From Gibbula magus (Eukaryota > Mollusca > Gastropoda > Trochida > Trochidae), in contig OW388293.1 of the NCBI GenBank assembly GCA_936450465.1, positions 85,768,134-85,832,133 on the forward strand: a stretch of 64,000 bases of DNA. Reading direction: 5' to 3'. Positions 62,077 through 64,000 of the stretch are shown piece by piece. Position 1 is the first letter of the stretch, and each line of letters starts with the position of its first letter. The position numbers were made by a program, and so were the translations under genes. The notes beneath the pieces were generated by a model that was not told where the DNA came from, did no database searches, and saw only the letters and a program-made list of their open reading frames with translations.

Positions 62077-64000
62077 CTTTATTACCCATTACGGTAACGG
62101 TTAGCCAGTAAACGGACAACAAGCTACAGTGACGTCACGAAGCATCGTTTTATGACGTTACAGACGACGAATACGGAAAGTCGCTGTGAAACAATGGTTG
62201 CTAGGCAAACGTGATATGTGCATATGCATATATAGTGCTTCCAAAAAAGAAATAAAGTGAGAGAAAAAACCTTTTAGCATAGCACTCAATAATGTTCATA
62301 TACTATCAAAGTCTGATCCAAGTAAATAACATTCTGATTATCACAATACAGCTATATATTCCAATTAACCAATTATATATACTCACATATATATTCATTA
62401 AAACAAACACCAATGTTTTAATCTACAAACGTCTTGTGAATAAAAACATGTAATGTCACAGATAGCTTCTGTCTGGTCTGGAGAAGTTAATTCCTCTTAT
62501 AGAAATATCAAATTGCACTTAATAGATGCAAATACAAATTGATTTGGAATGTACATTAAACTCACATAAAAATGAACATTGTATAAGACACAACTCGTAC
62601 TTTCTTCTGGTGACTATACACTTATAATTACTCTGAAACGAAACTGATCCTAAAGACGTTGATGGAAAGTTGTTTATTGAAACTTGTTTCCATCAGAGAT
62701 GGAATGTTATGATCACGGTTGTATTATTTATGTATCACGTGTCATCCCGAGCTTCGTGTTTGACTTTATCTTGTCTGCATGATTTTAAAGAGAGTAATTG
62801 AATGATGAGCATCAACACGTTACACGCTGCCCAAACGTGGTTAGTTGTTTGTCTGTACCTCGTATGTCATATAAACAAGGTTAGTCCGGAGAGTAGCCTG
62901 GTCTGTGACAACAAAGACTTGAATGATAAGAACGGGCCTGACAGGGCGGGGCTCCAGTTCTGTGCGAGGAGATGCATGGAGAGGCGATGTCATGGTGTGC
63001 AGACAGGAAACACAAGGGAGACTTGCAGGTTGGTGGCGACTCGCTGTTACAAGTACGGACACAAAGGCTTCAAGGTGTTGGCCTTCTATAAAATGGTGAG
63101 ATGTGATGAAGGAGAAATAGCACAAATAGAATCATTGTATTATTCGTTTATTACTTTTTATCTTTTTTCTTTATAACAATGGCCCTGTTATCATTTCATG
63201 TAACCAGAAAGTGTATGACATTCTTATTGTTAACGAATGATATTAAATGATACTTCACAGAATTCCTGCAGATGCTTAAATGGATATATAAAGCAAATCT
63301 TTGACAACCTCAGGAGAGAAAAAAAATTCAATTTCGAAATTTCGACAGCCTTTTCACTGACACAACCATTTTAGATATTCTTCAAAATATAATATGTACA
63401 TGTAGATGCAATGTCATAATTTTCGTAAATTACGTAAACGTAAAATTCTATCCAGATCATGATTTGTCGTCCACTTTGGACCAACTACTGTTTTCTACAC
63501 TTGTATAATAGGTGTTTGTCACATTGTTACCTTTAATTCGTTTCTATTTTTCGTTGTTTATGATATTAAAAGTAATTACCTAAAACTTCTAAATATGATA
63601 TGTTGCTCACTAGGACTGTGGAAAGCTGACCTATAACAGTACCAATGGACTGTGTGTTAAAGGTACGTTCCTAAAGTCGATTCAGACGACGCCATTTCTT
63701 TTAAAATAAAATTAATGTCTGGGATTATAAAAAGGATTAAATAATAAATTTAATGAATCGTTCACATACTGCTTTACTGATGACTTAATTAATTGAACGA
63801 AAATAATGAAAAGTGAACAAATTATGATCACGGTACCATATTCAAAACTCTACTTTGAGTGTTTACATACCTTGAAGTGGCCATTTTAATGTGAACATAT
63901 TGAAATGGCTGCTCGATGGGAAATGGACTCCAATGGCTTAACCGAACAATGTGCATTCGTCTCAGAACTTTTTTTAATTCAGTATTATTTAGCCACTGGT
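62077..64000. repeat. Right arm of large inverted duplication, continues past window
   Basis: Reverse complement of 59438-61392. The last ten bases of the window still align with the left arm at about 8 of 10 positions, so the true end lies outside. Confidence 0.95.
62802..63662 (+). CDS. Secreted PAN/Apple-like protein, right copy (exons 1-2, partial gene)
   Basis: Exon 1 is 62802-63095 (98 codons, donor GTGAGA) and exon 2 is 63614-63662 (49 nt, acceptor CTCACTAG, donor GTACGT), joined in phase 0 with phase 1 at the far end, exactly as in the left copy. The predicted exon 1 protein differs from the left one at a single residue (Pro for Ala, in NGPDRAG); all eight cysteines, the signal peptide and the NST sequon are kept. 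Exon 2 encodes DCGKLTYNSTNGLCVK. The mucin-like third exon would lie near 64.4 kb, outside the window. Preservation of both frames and splice sites suggests both copies are functional or the duplication is very young. Confidence 0.7.

Overview
The window is eukaryotic and intron-bearing: AT-rich, with no long open frames outside tandem repeats, short exons with GT/AG splice sites, tRNA-derived SINEs, a TIR-type MITE and very large minisatellites. Repeat style and tRNA-SINE tails suggest a lophotrochozoan, most likely a marine mollusc. That is an inference; no marker gene settles it. Nothing looks bacterial or viral.

Layout. 0-10 kb is mostly featureless AT-rich DNA with a dispersed repeat (412-762), a Tc1/mariner-like MITE (3142-3676), a long TA tract and one cysteine-rich candidate minus-strand exon (8166-8384). 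9.95-10.97 kb holds an ACGTCG-rich repeat, a near-perfect 104-bp palindrome, and a promoter-like block with a short first exon ending in a GTAAGT donor. 15.3-18.4 kb holds two unrelated 38-bp minisatellites. A GC-richer block at about 19.6-21.6 kb contains a minus-strand first coding exon with a signal peptide (20355-20465). A 2.8-kb 30-bp minisatellite (23.59-26.37 kb) reads as a Thr/Val/Gly decapeptide repeat but carries the same TAG stop in three higher-order copies. From 28.68 to 47.02 kb lies an 18.3-kb array of a 23-bp monomer, about 800 copies, with higher-order repeats. 47-58.7 kb is intergenic or intronic DNA with SINEs, microsatellites and two weak ORFs.

The best-supported genes are at the right end: two divergently oriented copies of one gene in the arms of a large inverted duplication (left arm 59438-61392, right arm 62077-64000 and continuing past the window, 684-bp spacer). 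The left copy (minus strand) can be followed through three exons whose splice phases agree: signal peptide plus PAN/Apple-like cysteine-rich segment, a 49-nt exon adding two cysteines, and a Ser/Thr-rich mucin-like exon. The right copy (plus strand) keeps exons 1 and 2 with the same splice sites and leaves the window before exon 3. The product should be a secreted or surface-tethered glycoprotein. Three perfect TGACGTCA sites lie between the two start codons.

Most other open frames are by-products of tandem repeats and were not called as genes.
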